The notes under the pieces are model-generated. The model worked only from the letters and a program-made list of their open reading frames with translations, ran no database searches and was not told the DNA's origin. The position numbers were made by a program, and so were the translations under genes. Source: Pseudomonadota bacterium (GTDB lineage Bacteria > Pseudomonadota > Gammaproteobacteria > Burkholderiales > Burkholderiaceae_C). Taken from it: a stretch of 64,000 bases of DNA. Shown one piece after another: positions 17,870 through 28,965 of the stretch; the stretch's first letter is position 1, and every line of letters begins with the position of its first letter. Location of the stretch: positions 1 to 64,000 of the forward strand of contig JADFIG010000014.1 of the NCBI GenBank assembly GCA_022566735.1, read 5' to 3'.

Positions 17870-20497
17870 TCATTGGGGCCACAGCGTGATCTGGTGCCCG
17901 GTCGGTTCGCCGACCGGGGGGGCGGCCGGGGGCAGCAGGTGGATGGCGGGCGGGGTGAGGTCCAGGCGGGTGAGCACGTCCTCGCCGTCCTGCACGATGG
18001 CCAGCCTGGCACTTCGGCGGGGCAGCAGGGCGCGCACCAGGCCCAGGCCGGACACACCGCCGGGCACGCGGTCGACGTTGAAGCCCTCGGGCAGGCGGCC
18101 GCTGCCGCGGATGTCGATGCGCACCCCAGGCTCGCCGGCCGTCATCACGCAGCGCAGGGCCTGCATGCCCGGGCCGTGCTTGTGGGCGTTGGTCAGCAAC
18201 TCGTTGAGGCTCAGCGCGATGGGGATGGACTCGGCCTCGGGCAGCTGCCAGTCGCCAGCCAGCGGGCCCTCGACGGCGAGCTGGATGGTGCGGCCGAAGG
18301 TGCGCTGCACCGACTGCGAAATGGCTTCGACCACGGCCTTGAGGCGCAAGGGCCCGCCTGCGCCCACCTGCAGGCCGTACACCTGGGCGATGGCCTGGAC
18401 CTGGCCGACCACCTCGGCGATGGCCGAGGCGACCTCGGGCTTGCGTGCGGCGATCTGCTGCAGCAGGCCCGCCACGCCCTGGAGGTTGTTCTTGATGCGG
18501 TGGTGGACCTCGCGCACCAGCATCTCGCGCTGGGCGATGGCGGCTTCCAGGCGGGCCTGTTCGGCGGCGCGCTGCTCGGTGACGTCGGAGGCCACCAGCA
18601 GCAACTGGTCGGCGACCTCGCCCTCGGCGGCCAGCGGCAGGTAGTTGATGTCCCAGATCTGGGCGCTGCCGTTGCGGCCGGGCACGCTGTGCTCGCGGTG
18701 CAGGGGCTTGCCGTTGTCCAGGGCGCTTTGCATGTCGGCGCGCATCAGGCGCGCGCGCTCGGCGGGGTAGATGCCTTCGGGCGGCTGGTGCAGCGCGCGG
18801 GCCATGTCGATGCCGAAGAACTGCTCGGCGGCCTCGTTGGCCTGCAGCAGGGTGAGTTCGTGGGCGTCGATCAGCTGGATGGCCATGGGCGCCATCTTGA
18901 TGATGCGCTGCAGCGTGGCCTGGGCCTCGGCGGAGTCGGCCTCGGCCTGGCGGCGGCGATCGATGTCCAGCAAGGCGTAGGTGGCCTGGCGCTGGCCGAG
19001 CTCGTCGAGCGTGACCACGGCGTTGCCCACCACCCAGAAGACGCGGCCGTCGCGGCCCAGCACCTGGCACTCGAAGGTGTGGGACTGGCCGTCTTCCAGC
19101 TCGTCGAGGTAGTCGGTGAGGCGGAAGGGGTGGTCCAGGTCCGGCGTGGCCACGGTGTTGAGCGGCTGGCCGACGAAATCGGCGAGGTCGCCTGCGAACA
19201 TGCGGCGGGCCGAGCGGTTCATCCAGGCGATGCCATGGGCGTCCAGGGTGACGATGCCCACGAAGACCGAATCGAGGATGGCGCGGGTGCGGTCGGCCTG
19301 CAGGGTCAGGTTCGATTCGGCGCGGTGGCGGGCATCGACGTTGACGAAGGAGGCGATGAAGCCTTCTTCGGGGCGCATGGGGTTGACCAGGCGCATGGCG
19401 ACCTCGGTCCACAGGGCCTGGCCGGTGGCGGCGGTGCGCAGGGCCCGCTCGCCTTGCCAGTGGCCCAGGCTGCGCAGCACGCTGGTGACGTCGGCCTCGG
19501 TGTTGAGGTCCACCTCGGGGGCGTAGAGGGTGTGCAGCGGGCGGCCGCCCAGGTCGGCATCGGGCTCGCCGATGAGGTCGGACAGCGCCGGGTTGGCGCT
19601 CTGGATGTGACCGTCGCGCACGAAGGCGATGCCCACGCCCGACAGCGAGAACATCAGGTTGCGGTCGCGGCCCAGGGCGTCGAGCTCGGCTTGCTGGGAG
19701 CGGATGCGGGTGATGTCCGACAGCACCGCGATGACCTCCAGCGGATCGAGCGAGCTGCCGATGCGCCGCACCGACAGCGCGTACCAGCGCGTGGCATGGC
19801 CGGGCAGGACGATTTCCAGCTCGGTCTCGAACTGGCCGGCCCGCTGCACGGCGAAGGCGGCCTCGGTGACGGTGCGGTCGATGCGGGCATCCACCGTGAG
19901 CAACTCCGACAGCTTCTGGCCGACCATGCTGCCGGGGGTGAGGCCCAGCATCCGCTCGAAGCGGCGGTTGCAACGCACCAGCACGTCGTCGCGCAGGTAG
20001 GCGATGCCCGAGGGCGTGCTCTCCAGGATGGTCGACAGCTCGTGCAGCAGTTGCGGCGGTGCCGGCACGGGGGAGGCATCGGCGTCCGAGCGGATGCCCT
20101 GGGCGTGGGCGAGGGAGCCCGTCTCCTGGGTGGCCTGGATGGCGCACAGGAAGCGGCGCGGGTGCTCCGGGTGAACGACGGGGGCGTGGGCCCAGACCTG
20201 GCTGTGCAGGCTGGCCGCGGCCTGCCCGGGGCGCACCTGGGGCACATGGGCTTGCAGCGGGCGGTCTTCCGGGCCCAGGGCCAGCAGGGTGAGGGGGGCG
20301 TCCCAGCCGCACAGGCGCTGCAGCGCCTGGGGGCAGCCCGACAGCTTGCTGCCGGCCGGGATGGCATAGCCCAGCAAGGCGCTGAGCGCGGAGTTGGCGC
20401 GCAGCACGCGGCCATGTTCGTTGAATTCGATCAGCGCCAGGGGCACCAGGTCGAACCAGGCGTCGTCGGCGTGCAGCTGCGAGGGGATGGCGACCAT
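17870..20497 (-). CDS. Multi-PAS sensor histidine kinase of the HisKA_2 type
   Basis: This 875-residue protein has no clear membrane helix. About five PAS-like modules fill residues 1-660. The kinase region begins with the HisKA_2 H-box LVREVHHRIKNNLQGVAGLL (about 668-687). The HATPase part includes IALSLNELLTNAHKHG (N box) and GVSGLGLVRALL (G box). HisKA_2/HWE kinases often pair with ANTAR regulators (EutW-EutV is the known example), and the gene directly downstream encodes one. The many PAS domains imply a cytoplasmic or redox/ligand signal; which one cannot be read from sequence. The start at ATG 20497 fits the first PAS module. Confidence 0.88.
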   Translation of the reverse strand: MVAIPSQLHADDAWFDLVPLALIEFNEHGRVLRANSALSALLGYAIPAGSKLSGCPQALQRLCGWDAPLTLLALGPEDRPLQAHVPQVRPGQAAASLHSQVWAHAPVVHPEHPRRFLCAIQATQETGSLAHAQGIRSDADASPVPAPPQLLHELSTILESTPSGIAYLRDDVLVRCNRRFERMLGLTPGSMVGQKLSELLTVDARIDRTVTEAAFAVQRAGQFETELEIVLPGHATRWYALSVRRIGSSLDPLEVIAVLSDITRIRSQQAELDALGRDRNLMFSLSGVGIAFVRDGHIQSANPALSDLIGEPDADLGGRPLHTLYAPEVDLNTEADVTSVLRSLGHWQGERALRTAATGQALWTEVAMRLVNPMRPEEGFIASFVNVDARHRAESNLTLQADRTRAILDSVFVGIVTLDAHGIAWMNRSARRMFAGDLADFVGQPLNTVATPDLDHPFRLTDYLDELEDGQSHTFECQVLGRDGRVFWVVGNAVVTLDELGQRQATYALLDIDRRRQAEADSAEAQATLQRIIKMAPMAIQLIDAHELTLLQANEAAEQFFGIDMARALHQPPEGIYPAERARLMRADMQSALDNGKPLHREHSVPGRNGSAQIWDINYLPLAAEGEVADQLLLVASDVTEQRAAEQARLEAAIAQREMLVREVHHRIKNNLQGVAGLLQQIAARKPEVASAIAEVVGQVQAIAQVYGLQVGAGGPLRLKAVVEAISQSVQRTFGRTIQLAVEGPLAGDWQLPEAESIPIALSLNELLTNAHKHGPGMQALRCVMTAGEPGVRIDIRGSGRLPEGFNVDRVPGGVSGLGLVRALLPRRSARLAIVQDGEDVLTRLDLTPPAIHLLPPAAPPVGEPTGHQITLWPQ

Positions 20498-20536
20498 GGC
20501 GTTGCGGGTTCTGCGTTCGGCGGGCAGGGGGTGGCT

Positions 20537-21670
20537 TCAGCCCTGGGGCTTGGCTTCAACGCTCACGCCGGGCAGCTTGCCGCTGTAGTCCTTGGGCAGC
20601 AGCGACAGGCCGGCGGCCAGCTTGCGGGCCATCTCGCGGTAGAGGCCGGCGACCTTGCCTTCGGGCTCGGCCACCAGGGTGGGGCGGCCGCTGTCGGCCT
20701 GCTCGCGGATGCCCAGGTCCAGCGGCATCGAGCCCAGCAGCGGCACGCCGCAGGCCTGGGCCAGGCGCTGGCCGCCTTCCTGACCGAAGATGTGGGCCTC
20801 GTGGCCGCAGTTCGGGCAGCAGTAGACGGCCATGTTCTCGACGATGCCCAGCACCGGCACGGAGACCTTCTCGAACATCTGCAGGCCCTTCCTGGCGTCG
20901 AGCAGGGCGATGTCTTGCGGCGTGGTGACGATGACGGCCGCCGTCAGTGGCGCACGCTGGCTGATGCTCAGGTGGATGTCGCCGGTGCCCGGGGGCATGT
21001 CGACCACCAGGTAGTCCAGGGGCCGGCCGGGGGCACCCCAGTTGCTCAGGCGCAGCATCTGGTCGAAGGCCTGGGTGGCCATGGGGCCGCGCCAGATGGC
21101 CGGGGCCTCGCCCTCGATGAGCAGGCCGATCGACATCATCTGCAGCCCGTGGTTGACCGGCGGGGTGATGGTCTTGCCGTCGGGGCTGTCGGGTTTGCCG
21201 GACAGCCCCAGCATCAGTGGCTGGCTGGGGCCGTAGATGTCGGCGTCGAGCAGGCCGACCGCGGCGCCCTCGGCCGCCAGGGCCAGGGCCAGGTTGACCG
21301 CGGTGGTGCTTTTGCCCACGCCGCCCTTGCCGGAGGCCACGGCCACGATGTTCTTGACACCGGGCAGCAGGGCCTGGCCGCGCATGGCCTGGTGGGCGAT
21401 GACCTCGGTGGCAAACGCCACCTCGACGCGCCCGATGCCCGGCACGGCGGCCAGGGCCTGCTCGACCAGGGCGGTGAAGGCCGGCCATTGGGAGCGCGCC
21501 GGGTAGCCCAGGGCGATGGCCACCCGGGCGACGCCGCCATCCACCGTCAGCTGCTTGAGTTGCCGCGTCGACACCCAGTCCCGCCCGGTGAAGGGGTCGA
21601 GGACGGCGCCGAGGGCCTGCCTGGCGGCGGATTCAATGGCAGAAGCGGGGGCGGGGGACGAAGCGGTCAT
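20537..21670 (-). CDS. apbC: Mrp/ApbC family Fe-S cluster carrier ATPase
   Basis: This is a 377-residue protein. The N-terminal MIP18/DUF59-like domain (about 10-95) is followed by a ParA/MinD-type P-loop ATPase with the deviant Walker [20 protein letters not shown] near 112. Walker B-type elements are [12 protein letters not shown] and [12 protein letters not shown]. The CxxC of [11 protein letters not shown] is the conserved site for the bridging Fe-S cluster. Family members assemble and transfer Fe-S clusters to target proteins. ATG 21670 is used because the N-domain begins there. The gene is divergent from metG; in many betaproteobacteria the two lie next to each other. Confidence 0.93.
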   Translation of the reverse strand: MTASSPAPASAIESAARQALGAVLDPFTGRDWVSTRQLKQLTVDGGVARVAIALGYPARSQWPAFTALVEQALAAVPGIGRVEVAFATEVIAHQAMRGQALLPGVKNIVAVASGKGGVGKSTTAVNLALALAAEGAAVGLLDADIYGPSQPLMLGLSGKPDSPDGKTITPPVNHGLQMMSIGLLIEGEAPAIWRGPMATQAFDQMLRLSNWGAPGRPLDYLVVDMPPGTGDIHLSISQRAPLTAAVIVTTPQDIALLDARKGLQMFEKVSVPVLGIVENMAVYCCPNCGHEAHIFGQEGGQRLAQACGVPLLGSMPLDLGIREQADSGRPTLVAEPEGKVAGLYREMARKLAAGLSLLPKDYSGKLPGVSVEAKPQG

Positions 21671-21858
21671 GCGGTAGGGCGGGGTGCGGCGGGCAAACTG
21701 GCAATGGAACACCAGCCTTTCAGTCTAGCCGGGAACGCCTCGCCGCAGTGCGTTGTCCGCCCCCGGCCCCCACAGGCGTGTGGTGCGGGTGCCGCCAGCC
21801 TAGAATCGCGCTTTGCCCTGCGGCATCCCGCACCGGGCGCCCCGACACGCCATACAAC

Positions 21859-24018
21859 ATGCCCCGCCAGCTCTTCGTCACCACCGCGCTGCCCTACGCC
21901 AATGGTCACTTCCACATCGGCCACATCATGGAATACATCCAGGCCGACATCTGGGTGCGTTTCCAGCGCATGCAGGGCCACCAGGTGCATTTCGTCGGAG
22001 CCGATGACGCCCACGGCGCGCCCATCATGATCGCCGCCGAGAAGGTGGGCAAGACGCCGCAGCAGTTCGTGGCCGACATCGCCGCGGGCCGCAAGCCTTA
22101 CCTGGACGGCTTCCACATCAGCTTCGACCACTGGTCGTCGACGGACAGCCCGGAGAACCATGAGCTGGCCCAGAGCATCTACCTGGCCCTGAAGGCGCAG
22201 GGCCTGATCGACGTCCGCCCCATCGAGCAGTTCTTTGACCCCGACAAAGGCATGTTCCTGGCCGACCGCTTCATCAAGGGCGAGTGCCCCAAGTGCGGTG
22301 CCAAGGACCAGTACGGCGATTCCTGCGAGGTGTGCGGTGCCGTCTACGCCCCCACCGAGCTGAAGCACCCGTACTCGGCGCTGTCGGGCGCCACCCCGGT
22401 GCTCAAGACCTCCGACCACCACTTCTTCAAGCTGTCCGACCCGCGCTGCTTCGAGTTCCTGCAACAGTGGACGCAGGACGGCAAGCTGCAGCCGGCCGTG
22501 AGCAAGAAGATCAAGGAGTGGTTCACCAAGGACGAGAACGGCGAGGGTGGCCTGGGCGACTGGGACATCAGCCGTGACGCACCTTACTTCGGCATCGAGA
22601 TTCCCGACGCGCCGGGGAAGTACTTCTATGTGTGGCTGGACGCCCCCATCGGCTACCTGGCCTCGCTCAAGGGCTACTTCGCGGCCGGCGGACCGAAGGC
22701 CAGACACGGCGAGGCGCGCAGCTTCGACGAGTTCATGGCCGACCCGGCCGTCGAGCAGGTCCACTTCATCGGCAAGGACATCACCTACTTCCACACCCTG
22801 TTCTGGCCCGCGATGCTGAAGTTCAGCGGCCGCAAGCTGCCGAACCAGGTGAACGTGCACGGCTTCATGACCGTCAACAACGGCGAGAAGATGTCCAAGA
22901 GCCGCGGCACCGGCCTGGACCCGCTGAAGTACCTGAGCATCGGCATGAACCCCGAATGGCTGCGCTACTACATCGCGGCCAAGCTCAACGCCAACGTCGA
23001 GGACATCGACTTCAACAAGGACGACTTCACGGCCCGGGTCAACAGCGACCTGGTGGGCAAGTTCGTCAACATCGCCAGCCGCGCGGCGGGCTTCATCGCC
23101 AAGCGTTTCGCCGGCCAGCTCACCGCGGCCGTCGGCGAAGAGGGCCGGGCGCTGCTGGCCACGCTGCAAGCCGGCCGCCAGGGCATCTCGGCGCTGTACG
23201 AGGCCCGCGAGCTGGGCAAGGTGCTGCGCGAGATCATGCTGCTGGCCGACCGCGTCAACGAGTACGTCGATGCCAACAAGCCCTGGGAGCTGGCCAAGCT
23301 CGAAGGCCAGGACGCCCGCCTGCAGGAGGTCTGCACCGTCTGCATCGAGGCCTTCCGCCTGCTGAGCATCTACCTCAAGCCGGTGCTGCCTTCGGTGGTG
23401 GCGCAGGTCGAGGCCTTCCTGAAGGTGGCGCCGATGTCGTTCGCCGACGCCGACCGCCTGCTGGGCGCCCACACCATCGGCGTCTACCAGCACCTGATGC
23501 AGCGCGTGGACCCGAAGATGCTCGACGCCCTGTTCGAGCCGCCTGCGCCGCCGGCCGCCGAAGCACCCAAGGCAGGCGGGGAGAAGGCTGCGGCCCCCGT
23601 GCCCGCCGAGGGGGACGCCTGCGGCTCGGGGCTGCCCGGTGGCGAGGCCGTCGCCCCCACCATCGCCATCGACGACTTCGTCAAGGTGGACCTGCGCATC
23701 GCCAGGATCGTCAACGCCGAGCACGTGGAGGGCAGCACCAAGCTGCTGCGCCTGACGCTGGACGTGGGCGAGGGCTGCGACCCGCAGGGGCGTCCAAAGA
23801 CGCGCAATGTGTTCAGCGGCATCAAGGAGGCCTACCAGCCCGAGCAGCTCATCGGCAAGCTCACCGTGCTGGTGGCCAACCTGGCGCCGCGCAAGATGAA
23901 GTTCGGCGTCAGCGAAGGCATGGTGCTGGCCGCCTCGCACGCCGACGAGAAGGCCAACCCGGGCGTCTACGTGCTCGAACCTTTCCCCGGCGCCGAGCCG
24001 GGCATGCGCATCCGCTGA
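21859..24018 (+). CDS. metG: Methionyl-tRNA synthetase
   Basis: This 719-residue class I synthetase joins methionine to tRNA-Met. The HIGH motif is in [10 protein letters not shown] near residue 15. The zinc knuckle has two CxxC pairs ([10 protein letters not shown] and DSCEVCGA). [12 protein letters not shown] is the KMSKS loop. The anticodon-binding helical domain follows. A C-terminal tRNA-binding/dimerisation domain (about 610-719, [20 protein letters not shown]) is present, separated by an alanine/proline-rich linker. Length matches E. coli MetG. TAGAAT at 21801-21806 may be the -10 box, about 50 bases before the start. Confidence 0.97.
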   Translation: MPRQLFVTTALPYANGHFHIGHIMEYIQADIWVRFQRMQGHQVHFVGADDAHGAPIMIAAEKVGKTPQQFVADIAAGRKPYLDGFHISFDHWSSTDSPENHELAQSIYLALKAQGLIDVRPIEQFFDPDKGMFLADRFIKGECPKCGAKDQYGDSCEVCGAVYAPTELKHPYSALSGATPVLKTSDHHFFKLSDPRCFEFLQQWTQDGKLQPAVSKKIKEWFTKDENGEGGLGDWDISRDAPYFGIEIPDAPGKYFYVWLDAPIGYLASLKGYFAAGGPKARHGEARSFDEFMADPAVEQVHFIGKDITYFHTLFWPAMLKFSGRKLPNQVNVHGFMTVNNGEKMSKSRGTGLDPLKYLSIGMNPEWLRYYIAAKLNANVEDIDFNKDDFTARVNSDLVGKFVNIASRAAGFIAKRFAGQLTAAVGEEGRALLATLQAGRQGISALYEARELGKVLREIMLLADRVNEYVDANKPWELAKLEGQDARLQEVCTVCIEAFRLLSIYLKPVLPSVVAQVEAFLKVAPMSFADADRLLGAHTIGVYQHLMQRVDPKMLDALFEPPAPPAAEAPKAGGEKAAAPVPAEGDACGSGLPGGEAVAPTIAIDDFVKVDLRIARIVNAEHVEGSTKLLRLTLDVGEGCDPQGRPKTRNVFSGIKEAYQPEQLIGKLTVLVANLAPRKMKFGVSEGMVLAASHADEKANPGVYVLEPFPGAEPGMRIR

Positions 24019-24048
24019 GCTGCTTCACCCAGGCCCAGCCCGCGGCCT

Positions 24049-25779
24049 TCACCAGGGCCGCGGCGTCGCCATCCAGCGGCGCAGGGCGCGCTGCGCTTTC
24101 TTGCGCAGGGGCTTGCGCCGCGCCCTCAGCCAGCCGCAGGCGAACTCCGCGCCGACATCGGTGGCGGCCAGAGGCTTGTAGCGGGCCAGGGCCACGGTTT
24201 CGTCCTGCAAGGCGCCCAGGGCGTCCAGTGCCCGGGCGAGGGCGCGGGTCTGGTGTGGCAGGCGGTGAGGGTGCGCTGGTGTGTGCCCTGGTGCGTCCTG
24301 CCACAGCGGGGCGTAGAGCTCCAGCACGTCGCGCAGGCGGCGGGCACGGCGGCGAAGGCGGTGGCTGGCCAGGGCGCTCAGCGCCAGGAAGTGGCGTGAT
24401 GGACGCCGGCAGCGCGCGTGCCAGTCGCCCAGGCCCTGGGCCAGCCAGAGCCGTGCGCTGAGCGCGTGTTGCGAGGCGGGGGGCGCTGCGGGCTGCGTGG
24501 CGGCCTCATCGGGCGCGCTGGCGTGCATCAGGGCCGTGAGCACGTCCAGGCACACCGCGGTGGCCTGCGCACCCTGGGCCAGCACCGCGGGCGAGGCCGG
24601 ACAGCCTTCGGGCGCCGGGCCGGGCGGCAGGGGCGGGCAGTGGATGCCCAGGTCCAGCAGCTTGCGTGGCAGCCAGGCCAGGGCGTCCTGGTCGCGCCAA
24701 TGGCCCAGCAGCCGGGCCAGCGAGGCGGCCTGCACGCAGGCTTCCTGCAGGCTGACGAGCGCGGCGGCGGGCAGGGCGGGGCCGTGGCCGAGCCGCTGGC
24801 CATCCTGCACGAAGCGGCCCAGGGCGCGCAGCCGGCGCAGCCCGCGTCGCCATTGGTAGGCCACCGGGGCCTGCGCTTCCAGCGGGGCCGCGGCCAGGGT
24901 GGCGAGCTCGCTCATGTGGGCGGTGACGTGGGCCAGGCAGGCCTCCAGGCCGAGGCGCCAGGCCGCCACCGCGTCCAGCGTGTCGGGGGAGGCTCCCGCA
25001 GGCAGGCGCACCGGGCGCGGTGGCGTGACTTCGGGGAGGGCCGCGCTGGCGTCGCCATCGACCACGGTGCGTGCCAGGCGGTCGCCGCGGTGCGCCTTGG
25101 TCTGGGTGTCCAGCCACAGCCCGAAGCGTTGCACCCACTCGCGGCCGGTGTCGATGACGGCTTGCGGGTGGCCGCTCAGCAACTCGATTTCCAGCTCGCG
25201 CACGGGCACGCTGCGCAGCGCCTCGCCCTGGCCGGCGGTGATGGCGCCTTCGTCCAGGGCCAGCTCGACCACGCCTTCGTGCAGGGTGCCCACGCCCACA
25301 CGCAACTGCACGCGGGTGCGGCGCATGTCGGTGGCATAGAGCTGCACCAGGCCGCACCGCGTGCCATCGGGGTCGTGCTGGGGGTCCCATCCCAAGGCGT
25401 CACGCAGGGCGGCTTCGGCCGGGTGGCCGGCATGCAGGCTCAGGCGCGGTGCCAGGGCCTGGCCCGCGGGGGGGGGCAGGGCGGGCTGGTTGTCTTCCAC
25501 GCGGACCATGGTGTGGCTGCCCGCCGCCTTGAGCGTCTGCACCCAGTCCTCGCCTTCGCGGCGCACGCGCAGGGCCGAGCGGGCCTGTGCCAGGCGGCGG
25601 TCGGGCGTGTCGAAATAGGCCGCCTGCAGGATCAGCGGGGCGCTGTCCGGGGCGGTGGCGGGGGGGGCGTCCAGCGCGCTGACCGCCACCTGCGCCAGCC
25701 GGACCAACGCCGTGCGCACGGCTTCCAGCGCCTCGGCCGGGATCTGGAATTTCAGCTCGATTTCTTGCATGGCCGACAT
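24049..25779 (-). CDS. CYTH-CHAD domain protein (inorganic triphosphatase-like)
   Basis: This 576-residue protein has a CYTH domain (about 4-225) starting with the signature EIELKFQIP, followed by Arg/Glu-rich strands (YFDTPDRRLAQARSALRVRREG). These line the triphosphate tunnel. The C-terminal CHAD domain (about 265-570) is helical and rich in conserved His/Arg (QWRRGLRRLRALGRF, SHRLRRRARRLRDVLELY). CYTH enzymes hydrolyse inorganic triphosphate; CHAD domains bind polyphosphate. E. coli YgiF is the closest known arrangement. A role in polyphosphate metabolism is likely but inferred. It is convergent with metG. Confidence 0.88.
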   Translation of the reverse strand: MSAMQEIELKFQIPAEALEAVRTALVRLAQVAVSALDAPPATAPDSAPLILQAAYFDTPDRRLAQARSALRVRREGEDWVQTLKAAGSHTMVRVEDNQPALPPPAGQALAPRLSLHAGHPAEAALRDALGWDPQHDPDGTRCGLVQLYATDMRRTRVQLRVGVGTLHEGVVELALDEGAITAGQGEALRSVPVRELEIELLSGHPQAVIDTGREWVQRFGLWLDTQTKAHRGDRLARTVVDGDASAALPEVTPPRPVRLPAGASPDTLDAVAAWRLGLEACLAHVTAHMSELATLAAAPLEAQAPVAYQWRRGLRRLRALGRFVQDGQRLGHGPALPAAALVSLQEACVQAASLARLLGHWRDQDALAWLPRKLLDLGIHCPPLPPGPAPEGCPASPAVLAQGAQATAVCLDVLTALMHASAPDEAATQPAAPPASQHALSARLWLAQGLGDWHARCRRPSRHFLALSALASHRLRRRARRLRDVLELYAPLWQDAPGHTPAHPHRLPHQTRALARALDALGALQDETVALARYKPLAATDVGAEFACGWLRARRKPLRKKAQRALRRWMATPRPW

Positions 25780-25819
25780 TGTCCTGCCTGCGGGGAGCGG
25801 CCAGGCGCTGCTGGCCCGC

Positions 25820-25825
25820 TAAAAT
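25820..25825 (+). promoter_or_regulatory. Probable -10 box of the DUF3460 gene
   Basis: TAAAAT lies 35 bases before the ATG of the DUF3460 gene, in the short gap after the divergent CYTH-CHAD gene. The -35 region is weak. Since scpA follows closely, this promoter may serve both genes. Confidence 0.45.
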
Positions 25826-25860
25826 GGCAGGCTCACCCCTTCTTCACCCTGAGACGCACC

Positions 25861-26061
25861 ATGCCGCTCATCTGGAAACCGTACAAGTCCGACGCGACGC
25901 AGTTCATCGACAGCCTCAAGCAGCGTGACCCTCAACTGGAAGCCCGCCAGCGCGAAGGCCGTGGCCTGCTGTGGGACCGCCCGCAAGACCGCGAAGCCCA
26001 GCAGGAGTTCAGCGAAGCCCGCGTGCCCCAGCAACCCTACGTCTACCACACCAAGGGGTGA
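25861..26061 (+). CDS. DUF3460 family small protein
   Basis: This is a 66-residue cytoplasmic protein, MPLIWKPYKSDATQFIDSLK..., ending VPQQPYVYHTKG. It matches the DUF3460 family by its start (a short WKPY motif), its length and the terminal tyrosine-rich tail. The family is confined largely to betaproteobacteria and has no known function. It sits 30 bases before scpA and is probably co-transcribed with it, as is common in Burkholderiales. Confidence 0.9.
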   Translation: MPLIWKPYKSDATQFIDSLKQRDPQLEARQREGRGLLWDRPQDREAQQEFSEARVPQQPYVYHTKG

Positions 26062-26091
26062 GCAAGGGTTGAGGCCGCCTGAGGCGCTGCG

Positions 26092-26985
26092 ATGAACCCC
26101 CAGGCGCCCGTCGGTCACGACGCTGCACTGGATGCGCTGGACGCCGCCGGTGAGCCGGCGCCCCAGCCGCTGGTCATCGACCACGTGGCGGTGGCGCGGC
26201 TCTATGGCGAGCCGCTGTTCAACCTGCCCACCGACCTCTACATCCCGCCGGATGCGCTGGAGGTCTTCCTGGAAGCCTTCCAGGGCCCGCTGGACTTGCT
26301 GCTCTACCTGATCCGCAAGCAGAACTTCAACATCCTGGACATCCCGCTGGCCGACCTCACGCGCCAGTACCTGGCCTACGTCGACCAGATCCGCAAGCGC
26401 AACCTGGAGCTGGCCTCCGAGTACCTGCTGATGGCGGCCATGCTCATCGAGATCAAGTCTCGCATGCTGCTGCCGCCCAAGAAGACGGACGATGGCCAGG
26501 AAGCGGAGGACCCGCGTGCCGAACTGGTGCGCCGCCTCATCGAGTACGAGCAGATGAAGCTGGCCGCTGCGCAACTCGACCAGCTGCCCGTGCTGGGCCG
26601 CGACTTCCTGCGCGTGGAGGCCCACAGCGACCCGTCCATCGTCGTGCGCCACCCCGAGGTCACGCTGGTCGATCTGCGCGAGGCCTGGATGGACATCCTG
26701 CAGCGCGCCCGCCTGCACACCCACCACACCATCAGCCGCGAAGAGCTGTCCGTGCGCGAGCACATGGGCTTCGTGCTGCGCCACCTGCAGGGCAAGCGCT
26801 TCCTGGAGTTCGAAGGCCTGTTCGATGTCACCCGCGGCACGCCGGTGATGGTGGTCACTTTCATCGCCATGCTCGAACTCGCCCGCGAGCGCCTCATCGA
26901 GATCACCCAGGCCGAGGCCTTTGCGCCCATCTACGTGCGCCTGGCCTACCAGCCTGTTGGCGAATCGGCCGTGCTGGCCGAGTGA
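26092..26985 (+). CDS. scpA: Segregation and condensation protein A
   Basis: This is a 297-residue kleisin subunit of the Smc-ScpAB complex. The N-terminal Smc-binding part contains [21 protein letters not shown] and the helical [18 protein letters not shown]. The C-terminal winged-helix part ends with [20 protein letters not shown], where it contacts the Smc head. The N-terminal extension of about 50 residues is normal for Burkholderiales. scpB is not in this window. It lies between DUF3460 and panB. Confidence 0.95.
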   Translation: MNPQAPVGHDAALDALDAAGEPAPQPLVIDHVAVARLYGEPLFNLPTDLYIPPDALEVFLEAFQGPLDLLLYLIRKQNFNILDIPLADLTRQYLAYVDQIRKRNLELASEYLLMAAMLIEIKSRMLLPPKKTDDGQEAEDPRAELVRRLIEYEQMKLAAAQLDQLPVLGRDFLRVEAHSDPSIVVRHPEVTLVDLREAWMDILQRARLHTHHTISREELSVREHMGFVLRHLQGKRFLEFEGLFDVTRGTPVMVVTFIAMLELARERLIEITQAEAFAPIYVRLAYQPVGESAVLAE

Positions 26986-27095
26986 CACTGCCGCATCGAC
27001 GCTGCCGGATGGTCGCTGCCGGATGGACGCCGCAGTGCGTGGCATCGGCCACCCAGGGATGGGCGAGGAGCGACGAGGTTGTTGTGGCGCAGCCC

Positions 27096-27123
27096 GACAG
27101 GCGCCGGAACGTGGGCCTAGAAT
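27096..27123 (+). promoter_or_regulatory. Probable promoter of panBC
   Basis: GACAGG (27096-27101) and TAGAAT (27118-27123) are spaced by 16 bases. The start codon of panB lies about 28 bases downstream behind a GAGGAG Shine-Dalgarno sequence. The same CCTAGAATCG context occurs before metG. Confidence 0.5.
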
Positions 27124-27151
27124 CGGCTCCACCTTGTCCGAGGAGCCCCGC

Positions 27152-28868
<1,717 letters not shown>

Positions 28869-28896
28869 GCTGCTCGTCGGGCCGGACCGTTGGCCA

Positions 28897-28935
28897 CGAC
28901 CTTTCGCGTCGACCTTTTGTGCCGACCTTTTGCGC
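28897..28935. repeat. Three tandem 13-base repeats after panC
   Basis: CGACCTTTCGCGT, CGACCTTTTGTGC and CGACCTTTTGCGC follow one another in the 97-base gap between the converging panC and helicase genes. They have no open frame or stem-loop form. No function is evident. Confidence 0.75.
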
Positions 28936-28965
28936 CGAAGGGCCGGCCCCACCGCCCGGGCAGGC

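Noticed and set aside
17813-22030. Open frame of about 1400 codons on the plus strand over the HisKA_2 kinase and mrp genes
   Set aside because: Same reason: low-complexity antisense reading across two recognised genes; it runs into the metG region in the wrong frame.
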